Shown in pieces: positions 51,830 through 60,727 of a stretch of 64,000 nt of DNA; position 1 is the stretch's first letter; each line of letters opens with the position of its first letter. This DNA is from Streptomyces sp. NBC_01016 (GTDB lineage Bacteria; Actinomycetota; Actinomycetes; Streptomycetales; Streptomycetaceae), in contig NZ_JAPEOQ010000002.1 in assembly GCF_026341035.1 (NCBI RefSeq), positions 682,001-746,000 of the forward strand, written 5' to 3'. Position numbers and translations under genes: made by a program. The notes beneath the pieces are model-generated. The model did no database searches. It was given only the letters and a program-made list of their open reading frames with translations, and was not told the origin of the DNA.

Positions 51830-52642
51830 CTAGACCGAGGCCTTCTCGACGGCGCGCGGCTCGAGGTGCGCGTTCCCCAGGACGTCCTGCAGATGCCTCT
51901 CGGCGATCGGCAGCACCTCGTCCATCGTGACCTCGCGCCCGAGCTCGTACGAGAGGGAGGTGACGCCCGCGTCGCGGATGCCGCAGGGGATGATCTTGTC
52001 GAAGTTCGACGTGTCCGGATTCACGTTCAGCGCGAAGCCGTGCATCGTGACGCCCTTGGCGACGCGGATGCCCATGGCGCAGATCTTGCGGTCCTCGTGC
52101 CGCTGGCCCGCATTCGAGGGCGCGTACTCGGGGCCGACGAGGCGGTGGTCGAACTCCTCGTCCTCGCTGCTGAGCCGCGGATTGAAGTCCAGGGACAGGC
52201 CGCCGTGCTCGCTGAGGGTCGTGCGCTCCTCGATCGGGTCGCCGAGCACCCAGACGCCCGCGCGGCCCTCGACCCGGGCAGCCTCGATGCCGAACTCGGC
52301 GCAGACCGCGATCATCGCGTCCTCCAGGCGGCGCAGATGCGCGACCACGTCCACGGGGCGCGGAAGTTTCTGGATCGGGTAGCCGACGAGCTGACCCGGG
52401 CCGTGCCAGGTGATCTTGCCGCCGCGGTCCACGTCGATGACCGGAGTGCCGTCGAGCGGGCGCTCCTCGGGGGCGGTGCGACGGCCGGCCGTGTAGACGG
52501 GCGGGTGCTCCAGGAGCAGACAGGTGTCGGGCACCTCGTCGGCGAAGCGAGCGGCGTGCACACGGCGCTGCTCGTCCCAGGCGACCTGGTAATCGACCAT
52601 GTCCGCACCGAATCCCATGCGGACGAACCGGAACTCACTCAC
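51830..52642 (-). CDS. lipB: Octanoyl-[ACP]:protein octanoyltransferase
   Basis: 270 residues; the start is the GTG at 52642 (MSEFRFVRMGFGADMVDYQ) because GGGAGG lies 8 bases before; nine earlier codons are open but have no site. LipB motifs: WHGPGQLVGYPI near 88, the catalytic Lys in GIRVAKGVTMHG, and the catalytic Cys in IIPCGIRDAGVTSL. It transfers octanoyl from ACP to apo-proteins, for LipA to sulphurate. Divergent from a regulator gene across 298 bp. Confidence 0.96.
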   Translation of the reverse strand: MSEFRFVRMGFGADMVDYQVAWDEQRRVHAARFADEVPDTCLLLEHPPVYTAGRRTAPEERPLDGTPVIDVDRGGKITWHGPGQLVGYPIQKLPRPVDVVAHLRRLEDAMIAVCAEFGIEAARVEGRAGVWVLGDPIEERTTLSEHGGLSLDFNPRLSSEDEEFDHRLVGPEYAPSNAGQRHEDRKICAMGIRVAKGVTMHGFALNVNPDTSNFDKIIPCGIRDAGVTSLSYELGREVTMDEVLPIAERHLQDVLGNAHLEPRAVEKASV

Positions 52643-52876
52643 GGCAAGTGCCTCCCTAAGAACCTTCACCGTGCATATAACGCGCCCGGAGCAACTGTAC
52701 GGCTCCCGGATTACGGCTCAGCCGTCCACCCCTCGCGCGGTTTGTCACACGATCGGATGAAGGAGGGGTTCGGCTCGGCTGATTGGGGGACGCCGTGTGC
52801 GCTCCGTGATAATTTCAGCGCCGTCCGTGAGCGGGAGCCGGTCACGGCGCACGCCGTTCCATGAGGGAGCAGCGAC

Positions 52877-52906
52877 TAAAGGGGGGCACTCAATGGCCCC
52901 CCTTTA
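52877..52906 (+). promoter_or_regulatory. Leader hairpin over a ribosome site and ATG
   Basis: Perfect 11-bp stem TAAAGGGGGGC / GCCCCCCTTTA with the 8-nt loop ACTCAATG. The G-run is a strong ribosome site and the loop carries the ATG at 52893, in frame with the regulator gene. The stem would hide the site on mRNA. If the gene starts at 52941 instead, the hairpin is a leader terminator-like structure. Confidence 0.6.
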
Positions 52907-52940
52907 CCGCTTCCAAGGGCCCGGAAGGCAAACGCACAGC

Positions 52941-54404
52941 ATGACGGAACGACCTCCGCAGCGCACCCCGAACCGCCAGCTCGCCGCGCTCATCGCGGAG
53001 GCCGGTTTCTCCAACGCGGGCCTCGCGCGCCGCGTGGACCAGCTAGGGCTCGAACACGGGCTTGACCTGCGCTACGACAAGACATCCGTGACCCGGTGGC
53101 TGCGCGGACAGCAGCCCAGAGGGACGACACCCGCGCTCATCGCCGAGGTGTTCACACGCCGCCTCGGCCGCCGCCTCTCCGCACAGGACCTCGGGCTCGA
53201 CGCGTGTGCGCCCGTGTACGCGGGTCTGGAGTTCGCGGCATCGCCCGAGGAGGCCGTCGACATCGTCAGCGGTCTGTGGCGCAAGGACTCCGGCAGCCAC
53301 GCCGAACTCCGCAAGATCGCGTTCACCCCGGCGGGGCTCGTCGTGCCCAGCCGCGACTGGCTGATCGGTCGCGCCGACGACCGGGTGGCCCACGGTGAGC
53401 AGTTGCAGCGGGTGCCGGTGCAGGGGCGGCCCGGCGTGGCGCTGGAGGCGGTGGGCGCCGCCGTGCCGAGGCAGCGGGGGCAGACCGATCGCGGGCCCGG
53501 GCACCGGGTGACGAGCGGGGACATCGCGGCGCTGCGCTCCGTGGGCGAGCTGTTCCGCGCGCTCGACCACGCGTACGGGGGCGGGCACGCGCGGCAGGCC
53601 CTCGTGCGGTACCTGGAGCACGAGGCCGAGCCGATGCTGCGCGGGGCGTACGGGGAGCAGCACGGGCGGCGGCTGTTCTGCGCCGTCGCCGATCTGACCC
53701 GGCTCGCGGGCTGGACCTCGTACGACATCGCGGCGCACGGTCTTGCCCAGCGGTACTTCGTGCAGGCGCTGCGGCTCTCGCAGGCCGCGGGGGACCGGAT
53801 GTACGGGTCGTACGTGCTGGTCACCATGAGCCGGCAGGCCGTCTACCTCGGGCACGGGCGGGAGGCGGTGCAGCTCGCGCGGGTGGCGCAGCAGGGCGTG
53901 GGGGCTTCGGCGCCGCCCGCGGTGCAGGCGCTGCTGCACGCCGTGGAGGCGCGCGGGCACGGGGTGCTCGGCGAGGTGCGGGCGTGCACGGCGTCGCTGG
54001 TGCGGGCCGAGCGGGCGCTCGGGGCGGTGCGGCCGGGGGACGAGGTGCCGCCGTGGGCGCGGTTCTTCGACGAGGCGCAGTTGGCGGACGAGTTCGGGCA
54101 CTGTCACAGGGACCTGCAGCAGTACCGGGCCGCGGCGCAGCATGCGGAGCGGTCGCTGCAGTTGCGGGCGCCGGGGTTCGCGCGCAGCCGGCTCTTCTGC
54201 CGGGTGGTGCTGGCGTCGGCGCGGCTGGGTCTCGGCGAGCTGGACTCGGCGTGCGCGCTCGGGGCGGAGGCGGCGTCGGCCGCGGCGGACATGCGGTCGG
54301 TGCGGGCGCATGAGTATGTGCGGGAGTTCGAGAGGCGGTTGGAGCCGTATCGCGATGCGGGGCCCGTCCGGGGGTATCGGGAGAGGGTTGCGGCGTTGGG
54401 GTGA
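52941..54404 (+). CDS. Helix-turn-helix regulator with helical-repeat domain (NsdA-like)
   Basis: 487 residues from the ATG at 52941 (MTERPPQRTPNRQLAALIAE); the ATG at 52893 would add 16 residues and has the better ribosome site but sits in a hairpin. Residues about 10-75 form a degenerate XRE-like helix-turn-helix (GLARRVDQLGLEHG; SVTRWLRGQQPRG). The rest is helical TPR-like repeats (VGELFRALDHAYGGGHARQALVRYLEHEAEPML onward). The family contains NsdA of S. coelicolor, a negative regulator of sporulation and antibiotics; the match is by resemblance only. Confidence 0.82.
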   Translation: MTERPPQRTPNRQLAALIAEAGFSNAGLARRVDQLGLEHGLDLRYDKTSVTRWLRGQQPRGTTPALIAEVFTRRLGRRLSAQDLGLDACAPVYAGLEFAASPEEAVDIVSGLWRKDSGSHAELRKIAFTPAGLVVPSRDWLIGRADDRVAHGEQLQRVPVQGRPGVALEAVGAAVPRQRGQTDRGPGHRVTSGDIAALRSVGELFRALDHAYGGGHARQALVRYLEHEAEPMLRGAYGEQHGRRLFCAVADLTRLAGWTSYDIAAHGLAQRYFVQALRLSQAAGDRMYGSYVLVTMSRQAVYLGHGREAVQLARVAQQGVGASAPPAVQALLHAVEARGHGVLGEVRACTASLVRAERALGAVRPGDEVPPWARFFDEAQLADEFGHCHRDLQQYRAAAQHAERSLQLRAPGFARSRLFCRVVLASARLGLGELDSACALGAEAASAAADMRSVRAHEYVREFERRLEPYRDAGPVRGYRERVAALG

Positions 54405-54489
54405 GGTTGGTGGGGGTGGTCCGGGGGTCGGGGTCTGCTGCGCGGCGTCGGGGTCGGGGGCGTGGCCGGGTCACCCCCGGAGGGTGGGG

Positions 54490-54526
54490 GCGCCCGCCCC
54501 CGGAGTTGGGCCACGGAGGCGGGCGC
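54490..54526. terminator. Convergent terminator, regulator / oxidoreductase
   Basis: 9-bp stem GCGCCCGCC / GGCGGGCGC with inner partial pairing, between the convergent genes. Confidence 0.6.
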
Positions 54527-54537
54527 GGTATGAGGGG

Positions 54538-55866
54538 TCAGGCGGCGTTGGGGATCGGGGGTGCGTTGGGGGCGGGGATGCCCAGGTCCGTCAGGAGCGC
54601 GTGGGTCGCTCGGCGGGCCGAGTGGAGGGCGCCCTGCACCGTGCCGGCGTCCCGGTGGTCCCCGCACACGTACAGGCCGTCGAGGAGGCGGACCGGGCGG
54701 CGCGGGTCGTGCGGGGGCGGCATCGCCGGTACGGCGTGGGGGTCGTGGTGCACGGCCAGGGTTTCCCAGTCGGCGGTCGACGTGCCGTAGAGGGCGCCGA
54801 GTTGGGTGCGGAGTTCGCGGTCCGTGGGAGGTGGGCCGAGGACCGTCGAGGAGACGAGGGCGCGGCCCGCCGGGGCTCTCGTGGGGTCCACCTGGCTGAT
54901 CACCGACGTATGCGCGACCGGGCCGAGCCGGTCCGCGTCGAGCAGCAGCGCGGGTTCGGCGAGTGGCGGCTCGGGCACGGCGTGGTGCACGACCGTGACC
55001 TCGTGGAAGGCGGGGACGCGCAGGCCGGGGAGGAGTTCGGCGGCGTCGTGCGCGCCGGTTGCCAACACCACGGCGCGGCAAGGGAGTTGGCCGAGTTCGG
55101 TCGTCGTGACCGAGGTCGTGGCGACCGCCGTGGCCCGTACGCCGGTGTGGACCGTGCCGGGCGGCAGGCCCGCCGCGAGCAGCTCCGGCAGCGCGTCGGC
55201 GCCGCCCTCCGGCACGGCGAGCCGGCCCGCCGCGTACGCGTGCAGGGCGAGGTCGGCGCACCGGCTGGAGGTGCGGAGGTCCGGGTCGCAGAGCAGGGCC
55301 GAGAGCAGGGGGCGTACGAAACCGTGGAGGGTCGGGGGTGGCAGGCCTCGGGTCAAGAGGGCTTGGGCGGTGGGGAGTTCGGGGCGGGCGAGGAGGCGGG
55401 ACGGCTCGGTCGCCGCGAGCCGGGACAGGGATGCGCCCAGGCGCGCGTGGTCGAGCGGGCTGCCGATGGTGGGGCGCGTGCCGCGCGGACTCCGGGGGGC
55501 GCTCGCCAAGGCGCGTGCCGTGTTGAGTGCGCCCCTTGTGCGCCGGGGGCCGGTGGGTTCGCCCGCCCGGTGGCGCAGCCCGCCGCTGTGTACGAGCGCG
55601 CCGGGGGAGAAGCGGCGCAGGGCGAGGGGAGCGAGGGCGGGGTTGCGGCGCAGTTCGGGGTACGAGGTGCACAGCGGCCGGCCGGTCCGGTCGAGGCGGA
55701 ACCCGTCGACCTTCTCGGTGGACATGCGGCCGCCGATGCCCGTGGCGGCCTCCAGGACCAGCGGGCGCAGGCCCGCCCTGGCCAGGTGCCGTGCCGCCGC
55801 GAGTCCCGCGACCCCGGCGCCCACGACGACGATGGCTCCCGAGCTTTCGTCTGCAGGATCGAGCAC
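54538..55866 (-). CDS. FAD-dependent amine-oxidase-type oxidoreductase
   Basis: 442 residues, GTG start with GGAGG 6 bases before. N-terminal dinucleotide-binding motif IVVVGAGVAGLAAARHLARAG near 12-32 and second motif GIGGRMSTEKVDGF. C-terminal LDGLYVCGDHRDAGTVQGAL closes the FAD site as in phytoene dehydrogenase/amine oxidase proteins. Substrate unknown. It is preceded, on the same strand, by a TetR gene and a 240-bp gap holding a strong hairpin. Confidence 0.85.
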   Translation of the reverse strand: MLDPADESSGAIVVVGAGVAGLAAARHLARAGLRPLVLEAATGIGGRMSTEKVDGFRLDRTGRPLCTSYPELRRNPALAPLALRRFSPGALVHSGGLRHRAGEPTGPRRTRGALNTARALASAPRSPRGTRPTIGSPLDHARLGASLSRLAATEPSRLLARPELPTAQALLTRGLPPPTLHGFVRPLLSALLCDPDLRTSSRCADLALHAYAAGRLAVPEGGADALPELLAAGLPPGTVHTGVRATAVATTSVTTTELGQLPCRAVVLATGAHDAAELLPGLRVPAFHEVTVVHHAVPEPPLAEPALLLDADRLGPVAHTSVISQVDPTRAPAGRALVSSTVLGPPPTDRELRTQLGALYGTSTADWETLAVHHDPHAVPAMPPPHDPRRPVRLLDGLYVCGDHRDAGTVQGALHSARRATHALLTDLGIPAPNAPPIPNAA

Positions 55867-56003
55867 GGCGTGCCTCCGGCGGGTCGGGTGGCTGGCGTCC
55901 GGGGGCTCATGCCCTCAACGCGCCCTCGGGATACCTGAGTTCGGGGACCAGGGAACTCGAGCGTAGGCGCGGCGCACGCGCCGGGCAGTCGCGCGTGGGG
56001 GCG

Positions 56004-56044
56004 GCACGGGGGCACGACGGTCGCACGCCCCTGCGCCCCCGTGC
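56004..56044. terminator. Hairpin downstream of TetR gene
   Basis: Stem GCACGGGGGC / GCCCCCGTGC, 10 bp perfect, 21-nt loop, about 64 bp after the TetR stop on the minus strand. Confidence 0.55.
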
Positions 56045-56107
56045 GCGACGCGTCCCGCGGCCGTACGACACGTCTCCCGCGGGCCGGTCACCGGACGGTC
56101 CCCGCCG

Positions 56108-56746
56108 TCAGTCACCCGCCGCCAAATGCCGCAACCCGCGGATCGCCAAAGATGCCGGGGAGTTCGGGCCTGAGGTGGGGGCGTTCGTCGTGGACCAGAG
56201 TTCCAGGGCCACTCGGATCGCGTCGGTCGCCGCGGCTGCGGTCAGGCGGGTTTCCAGGGGGTCCGCATCGGGGCCCGCGAGGTGGGTCACCACCGGGAGG
56301 AGCTTCTCCTCCGACTCCTGGTTGACCCGGTACCAAACGGCGCGCAGCGCCGGGTCGTCCTGGGCCGCGCGCAGCAGCGTCCGGGTGCCCTGAAGCGCCT
56401 CCTCCGCCGCCTCGTCCGGAGGCGAGAGCGTCGCCGCCGCGGCCGATTCGAGGGCCTGCGGCAGCGGCGTGCCCGGCTCCGTCGCGGCCAGCAGCTCGCG
56501 CCAGCGGTCGCCGCCGGACGCGAGCAGCGGGCCCACCGCGTCCTGCTTGTTGCGGAAGTAGCGGTAGAAGGTGCGCAGCGCGACTCCGGCGCCGCGCGCG
56601 ATCTCCTCGGCCGTGGTGCCGTCGGGGCCCTTCTCGGTGAACAGCTCCATCGCCGCGCGGGCGATGTCGAGCTGGGTCGCCGCTTTGCGGCGTTCGGTCA
56701 GTGAGGGCTGCGCAGGCGACGGAGAGGGCGTTCTGGGCTCGTTCAC
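56108..56746 (-). CDS. TetR-family regulator, divergent from SDR gene
   Basis: 212 residues, GTG start at 56746; the upstream open frame is antisense to the SDR gene. Helix-turn-helix TTAEEIARGAGVALRTFYRYF (about 43-63) after the basic ERRKAATQLDIARAA. C-terminal domain of the type with a YRVNQES motif. The SDR gene starts 120 bp away on the other strand, with a long palindrome between, so this is the likely repressor of the pair. Confidence 0.9.
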   Translation of the reverse strand: MNEPRTPSPSPAQPSLTERRKAATQLDIARAAMELFTEKGPDGTTAEEIARGAGVALRTFYRYFRNKQDAVGPLLASGGDRWRELLAATEPGTPLPQALESAAAATLSPPDEAAEEALQGTRTLLRAAQDDPALRAVWYRVNQESEEKLLPVVTHLAGPDADPLETRLTAAAATDAIRVALELWSTTNAPTSGPNSPASLAIRGLRHLAAGD

Positions 56747-56777
56747 CCGACGAAGCGTAACCGCATCGGGAATTAAC

Positions 56778-56810
56778 TGGCACGAAACGCCGTTATGGCA
56801 AAACGTGCCA
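56778..56810. promoter_or_regulatory. Palindromic operator between TetR and SDR genes
   Basis: TGGCACG and CGTGCCA arms enclose 19 bp that include a smaller arm pair TGGCA/TGCCA. It sits in the divergent promoter region, 57 bp upstream of the SDR start. Confidence 0.6.
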
Positions 56811-56866
56811 CCGAAGCGTACGGTGGCCGGCGTGCGAGGACGCACACAGGAACGCAAGGAGTCGTC

Positions 56867-57688
56867 ATGAACCGCCCCAACCGCCCCAACAACCTGAAGC
56901 ACCTGACTCGTTACGAAGGGCGTCGTGCGCTGGTCACCGGTGGCGGATCCGGCATCGGTCAGGCCACCGTGCTGCGCATGCTGGCGGAGGGTGGCCGGGT
57001 CGTCGCGGCCGATGTCAGCGAGGCCGGTCTCGAGGACACCGTCACCAAGGCCGGCGCCGACGCCGAGCGCCTCACCACCGTCGTCGTGAACATCGCCGAC
57101 GAGGCGTCCGTGCGCGACGCCGTGGCCGGGGCCGTGCAGGCGCTGGGCGGCCTCGACGTACTCGTCAACGCCGCCGGTATCCTGCGCTCCTCGCACACCG
57201 AGAAGACCACGCTCGCCGAGTTCAACCAGGTGCTCGCGGTCAATCTCACCGGCACCTTCCTCATGATCCGCGAGGCGATACCGGCGCTGCTCCGGGGCGA
57301 GGGCCCCGCCGTCGTCAACTTCAGCTCCACGTCCGCGATGTTCGCCCACCCGTACATGGCGGCGTACGCGGCGAGCAAGGGCGGCATCCAGTCCATGACG
57401 CACGCGCTGGCCGCCGAGTACAGCAAGCAGGGCATCCGGTTCACCGCCGTGCAGCCCGGCTCCATCGCGTCCGGCATGACCGACGGTTCCGGCGAGAGCA
57501 GGCAGAGCCAGGGCCCCGGCCTGCCCGAGGACACCGACTGGAGCCTCTTCGCGAAGCTGTCGCCCTCACTGGGTGCGGGCTTCGCCGGGCCCGAGTCCGT
57601 GGCCGGCGTCGTCGCGATGCTCGCCTCCGATGACGGGAAGTTCATCACCGGTACGGAGATCCGTATCGATGGCGGCACCCACTACTGA
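56867..57688 (+). CDS. Short-chain dehydrogenase/reductase
   Basis: 273 residues from the ATG at 56867 with AAGGAG 5 bases before. NAD(P) motif TGGGSGIG near 25, NAAG near 103, and the catalytic YAASK near 175 (Ser in FSSTSAMF before it), ending TGTEIRIDGGTHY as in classical SDRs. Inferred role: NAD(P)-dependent alcohol/ketone reduction in a small-molecule pathway controlled by the TetR. Substrate unknown. Confidence 0.92.
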   Translation: MNRPNRPNNLKHLTRYEGRRALVTGGGSGIGQATVLRMLAEGGRVVAADVSEAGLEDTVTKAGADAERLTTVVVNIADEASVRDAVAGAVQALGGLDVLVNAAGILRSSHTEKTTLAEFNQVLAVNLTGTFLMIREAIPALLRGEGPAVVNFSSTSAMFAHPYMAAYAASKGGIQSMTHALAAEYSKQGIRFTAVQPGSIASGMTDGSGESRQSQGPGLPEDTDWSLFAKLSPSLGAGFAGPESVAGVVAMLASDDGKFITGTEIRIDGGTHY

Positions 57689-57740
57689 GCCGTCGCACGG
57701 ATGGGCCGCGATACGGATGAGTCGCGATACGGATGGGCCG

Positions 57741-58733
57741 CTATACGGAGACGCGGAAGCGGTGCCGGTACGCCGTCGGTGTCGTGTCGAGCTGTCGGCG
57801 GAACGCCCGCACCAGCGTGTCCGTCGTGCCGAAACCGCAGGTGGAGGCGATGCGGTCGAGTGTGTCGTCGGACGATTCGAGTCGCTGGCGGGCCCGCTCG
57901 ACGCGCGCCGACTCGACGTACGCGCTCGGTGTCGTGCCCAGTTCGGACTTGAAGATCCGGGTGAGCTGGCGCTCGCTGACGTGGGCGTGCCCGGCCAGGT
58001 CCGCGACGGTGAGCGGCTCTCCGAGATGCCGGGTGATGTGCTGACGCAGGTCCTCCACGCGCCGCGTCGTGGAGGCCTGTGCCAGCGGCACGCTGAACTG
58101 GCTCTGGCCGCTCGGCCGCTTCAGATACATCACCAGCTGCCGCGCCACCCGCAGCGCCGTCGGCTCGCCGAGGTCGTCGGCGACCAGGGCGAGGGACAGG
58201 TCGAGGCAGGAGCTGATGCCGGCCCCGGTCCAGATGTCCCCCTCGCGGATGAAGATCGGGTCGGGGTCGACGTCGATCTCCGGGTGCTCATCGGCGAGTT
58301 GGCGCGCGGTCGACCAGTGGGTGGTGGCGCGCCTGCCGTCGAGCAGCCCGGCCGCCGCGAGCAGATGCGCCCCGACGCAGACGGACGCGACCCGGCGGGC
58401 CCGCCCTGCGAGCGTGCGCACCCGGTCGACCACCGCGGGCTCCGCAAGGGCGCGCACCCCGCGCTCGGGGTCGGCCTCGACCGAGCCGGGCACGAGGAGG
58501 GTGTCGATGCTCAGGCGGGCCGCGTCGTCGAAGGTGACGTCGGGCAGGACGCGTACGCCCGCGGAGGTGGTGACCGGGTCCAGGGTCTCGGCGGCGAGCA
58601 GGACCCGGTAGGTGGCGTCCCCCTCGCGGCGTACCAGCGCGAACACCTCGGGCGGGCCCGTGACGTCGAGTGTGTCGACGCCTTCGAAGAGCACGATGAC
58701 GACGAGTCGTTCGGTGGCGCTCCCGCCGCTCAC
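57741..58733 (-). CDS. GlxA-type AraC-family regulator
   Basis: 330 residues, GTG start with GAGAGGGG upstream. N-terminal DJ-1/PfpI-like domain (LVVIVLFEGVDTLDVTGPPEVF) with the nucleophile-elbow Cys in VASVCVGAHLL, then an AraC double helix-turn-helix (VADLAGHAHVSERQLTRIF; RIASTCGFGTTDTLVRAF). Such regulators often control amide or amine metabolism. It is divergent by 85 bp from the isochorismatase-like hydrolase, the likely target. Confidence 0.88.
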   Translation of the reverse strand: MSGGSATERLVVIVLFEGVDTLDVTGPPEVFALVRREGDATYRVLLAAETLDPVTTSAGVRVLPDVTFDDAARLSIDTLLVPGSVEADPERGVRALAEPAVVDRVRTLAGRARRVASVCVGAHLLAAAGLLDGRRATTHWSTARQLADEHPEIDVDPDPIFIREGDIWTGAGISSCLDLSLALVADDLGEPTALRVARQLVMYLKRPSGQSQFSVPLAQASTTRRVEDLRQHITRHLGEPLTVADLAGHAHVSERQLTRIFKSELGTTPSAYVESARVERARQRLESSDDTLDRIASTCGFGTTDTLVRAFRRQLDTTPTAYRHRFRVSV

Positions 58734-58818
58734 GGTGGGCCCCTCTCCCTGGCTGTGTCCGAATCTGCATGTTAGCCGTCATTGCCGACATGGCGGCGCC
58801 GCTCGTAGCGTTTCAGGC

Positions 58819-59412
58819 ATGCCAACAACGACTCTGCGCACCCTCAACGGCCTCGACGAGACGCCCGCCTCGCTCGCCGACGCGACGCTGATCCTGGTCG
58901 ACTACCAGAACACCTACACCCGCGGCGTGATGGAGCTGGAGGGCTGGCGGACCGCCCTCGACAACGCCGTCGAACTCCTCGCCCGGGCCCGCGCGGCGGG
59001 CTCGACGATCGTCCACGTCCAGCACGACGGCGGCGAGGGCTCCGCGTACGACATCCGCGCCGAGATCGGGGAGATCCACCCGGACGTGGCGCCCGTCGAG
59101 GGCGAGGCCGTGGTGGTCAAGCCGGCCCCGGACTCCTTCGTCGGCACCGACCTGGGCGAGCGCGTCGACGCCGCGGGCCACAAGGACGTCATCGTGATCG
59201 GGTTCATGTCGCACATGTGCGTGCAGTTCACCGCGCAGGGCGCGTTCCTGCGCGGCAACCGGCCCACCGTGGTCGCCGACGCCTGCGCCACGCGGCCCCT
59301 GACCTCGGTCGGCGGTGTCGAGGTGCCTGCCGAGCAGCTGCACCTCGGGGCGATGGCGACGATCACCGACCTGTACGGAGTCGTCGTCCCGACCGGGAAG
59401 TCGCTGAGCTGA
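58819..59412 (+). CDS. Isochorismatase-like cysteine hydrolase
   Basis: 197 residues. Catalytic Asp in ILVDYQNTYT, Lys in VVVKPAPDSF, and Cys in SHMCVQFTAQGA with the cis-peptide before it, the triad order of the family (nicotinamidase, isochorismatase, N-carbamoyl amidase). Substrate unknown. The divergent GlxA/AraC regulator and its gap of 85 bp suggest a regulator-enzyme pair. Confidence 0.88.
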   Translation: MPTTTLRTLNGLDETPASLADATLILVDYQNTYTRGVMELEGWRTALDNAVELLARARAAGSTIVHVQHDGGEGSAYDIRAEIGEIHPDVAPVEGEAVVVKPAPDSFVGTDLGERVDAAGHKDVIVIGFMSHMCVQFTAQGAFLRGNRPTVVADACATRPLTSVGGVEVPAEQLHLGAMATITDLYGVVVPTGKSLS

Positions 59413-59437
59413 CCTCCGCACGACCAGGAGACAGGCC

Positions 59438-60634
59438 CTAGGAAGAGACCAGCGCCCCCGTGTCCACCGCCGTCGTCGCCGACGCCGCCCGCTGCGCGTC
59501 GGACGACACCTCGTCCGCCGTCAGCACGTAGCCCGTCCCGTCGTCCGTCGTGGACCGGGCGAACACCACTCCGTACACCTCGCCGTCCGTGTCGAGGAGC
59601 GGGCCGCCGGAGTTGCCGGGCAGGACCGTGGAGCGGATCGAGTAGATGTCGCGCGTGACGTTTCCGGAGCCGTAGATGTCCTGGCCCGCCGCCTTGATCG
59701 TGTCGTCGACGGTGGCGGCCTGGAGGTCGAGGCCGCCGTCCTGCGGATAGCCCGCGACCACGGCGGCGTCGCCGCGCCCGGCCGAGTCGTCGAAGCGGAG
59801 GGACGGGGCGTCGAGCCCGGGAACGTAGAGGACCGCCACGTCCTTGTCGGGGTCGAAGAGGACGACCTTCGCCTCGTACGCGTGGCCCGTGCCGCCCACC
59901 CGCACCGTCGGGTCGTCGATGCCCGCGACCACGTGCGCGTTGGTCATGACGTGCTCGGAGCTGTACACGAAGCCGCTGCCCTCGCGGCCCTGGGTGCCGG
60001 ACGCGCCCTGCACCTTGACGCTGCTGCGCTGGGCCGCGCCGGTCGCCTTCGCCGTCACGTTGTCCCCGGACGGCTTGGCCACCTTGGCGGGCGGCTCGCT
60101 CGCGAACGGGTCGAAGACCTGCGGGAAGCCCGCCGAGGTGAGCGCCCCTGTGGCCTGCGAGAACCAGGACGGGGTCGTCGACGGCATGGAGTGCTGCACC
60201 GCGCCGAGCACCGAGGAGTTCCGGATCGCCTGGTTGAGGACCGTGGAGGACGAGGCGACGAGGACGCTGCCCGCCACCCACGCCACCACCAGGACGGCCA
60301 CCGCGGTCGCCGCGCCACCGCCCACCCCGTCGGCCACGCGCAGCGGGCCCGGCGCGTGCGACATCCCGCCGCGCACCCGAGCCGCGAGTAGCCCGGCGAG
60401 CCCGTGCCCGGCGACCGCCGGTACGAGCACCGTGAGGACGGCGACGATCGTGGCCGAAGTGGTGCCCGGCGTGACCGTCTCCATCAGGAACGGCAGCAGC
60501 CAGACGCCGACGGCCGCACCGCCCACGAACCCGGCCAGCGAGACGCAGCCCGCGAGCAGTCCGCGCCGGTAGCCGGACACGGCGTAGGCGAGGGCCACCA
60601 CGAGCAGCAGCACGTCGAGTATGTGGAGGTCCAT
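59438..60634 (-). CDS. CvpA-domain membrane serine protease (MarP-like)
   Basis: 398 residues from the ATG at 60634. Four membrane segments in the first 160 residues form a colicin-V-production (CvpA) domain (ILDVLLLVVALAYAVSGYRRGLLAG). A trypsin-like domain follows: His in VMTNAHVVAG, Asp in DPDKDVAVLYV, Ser in LPGNSGGPLLD. MarP of mycobacteria, of the same layout, protects against acid and oxidative stress. Cys residues are few; the mycobacterial disulphide is not seen. Convergent with the hydrolase gene. Confidence 0.9.
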   Translation of the reverse strand: MDLHILDVLLLVVALAYAVSGYRRGLLAGCVSLAGFVGGAAVGVWLLPFLMETVTPGTTSATIVAVLTVLVPAVAGHGLAGLLAARVRGGMSHAPGPLRVADGVGGGAATAVAVLVVAWVAGSVLVASSSTVLNQAIRNSSVLGAVQHSMPSTTPSWFSQATGALTSAGFPQVFDPFASEPPAKVAKPSGDNVTAKATGAAQRSSVKVQGASGTQGREGSGFVYSSEHVMTNAHVVAGIDDPTVRVGGTGHAYEAKVVLFDPDKDVAVLYVPGLDAPSLRFDDSAGRGDAAVVAGYPQDGGLDLQAATVDDTIKAAGQDIYGSGNVTRDIYSIRSTVLPGNSGGPLLDTDGEVYGVVFARSTTDDGTGYVLTADEVSSDAQRAASATTAVDTGALVSS

Positions 60635-60727
60635 ACCGGTAAGAAACGCCCGGGTGCCCCCGATGGTTCCACCACCTGGCCCACTGTGGCTGACCGCACA
60701 GGCCGCGCCGGGCCCAGGGTGGGAGGC

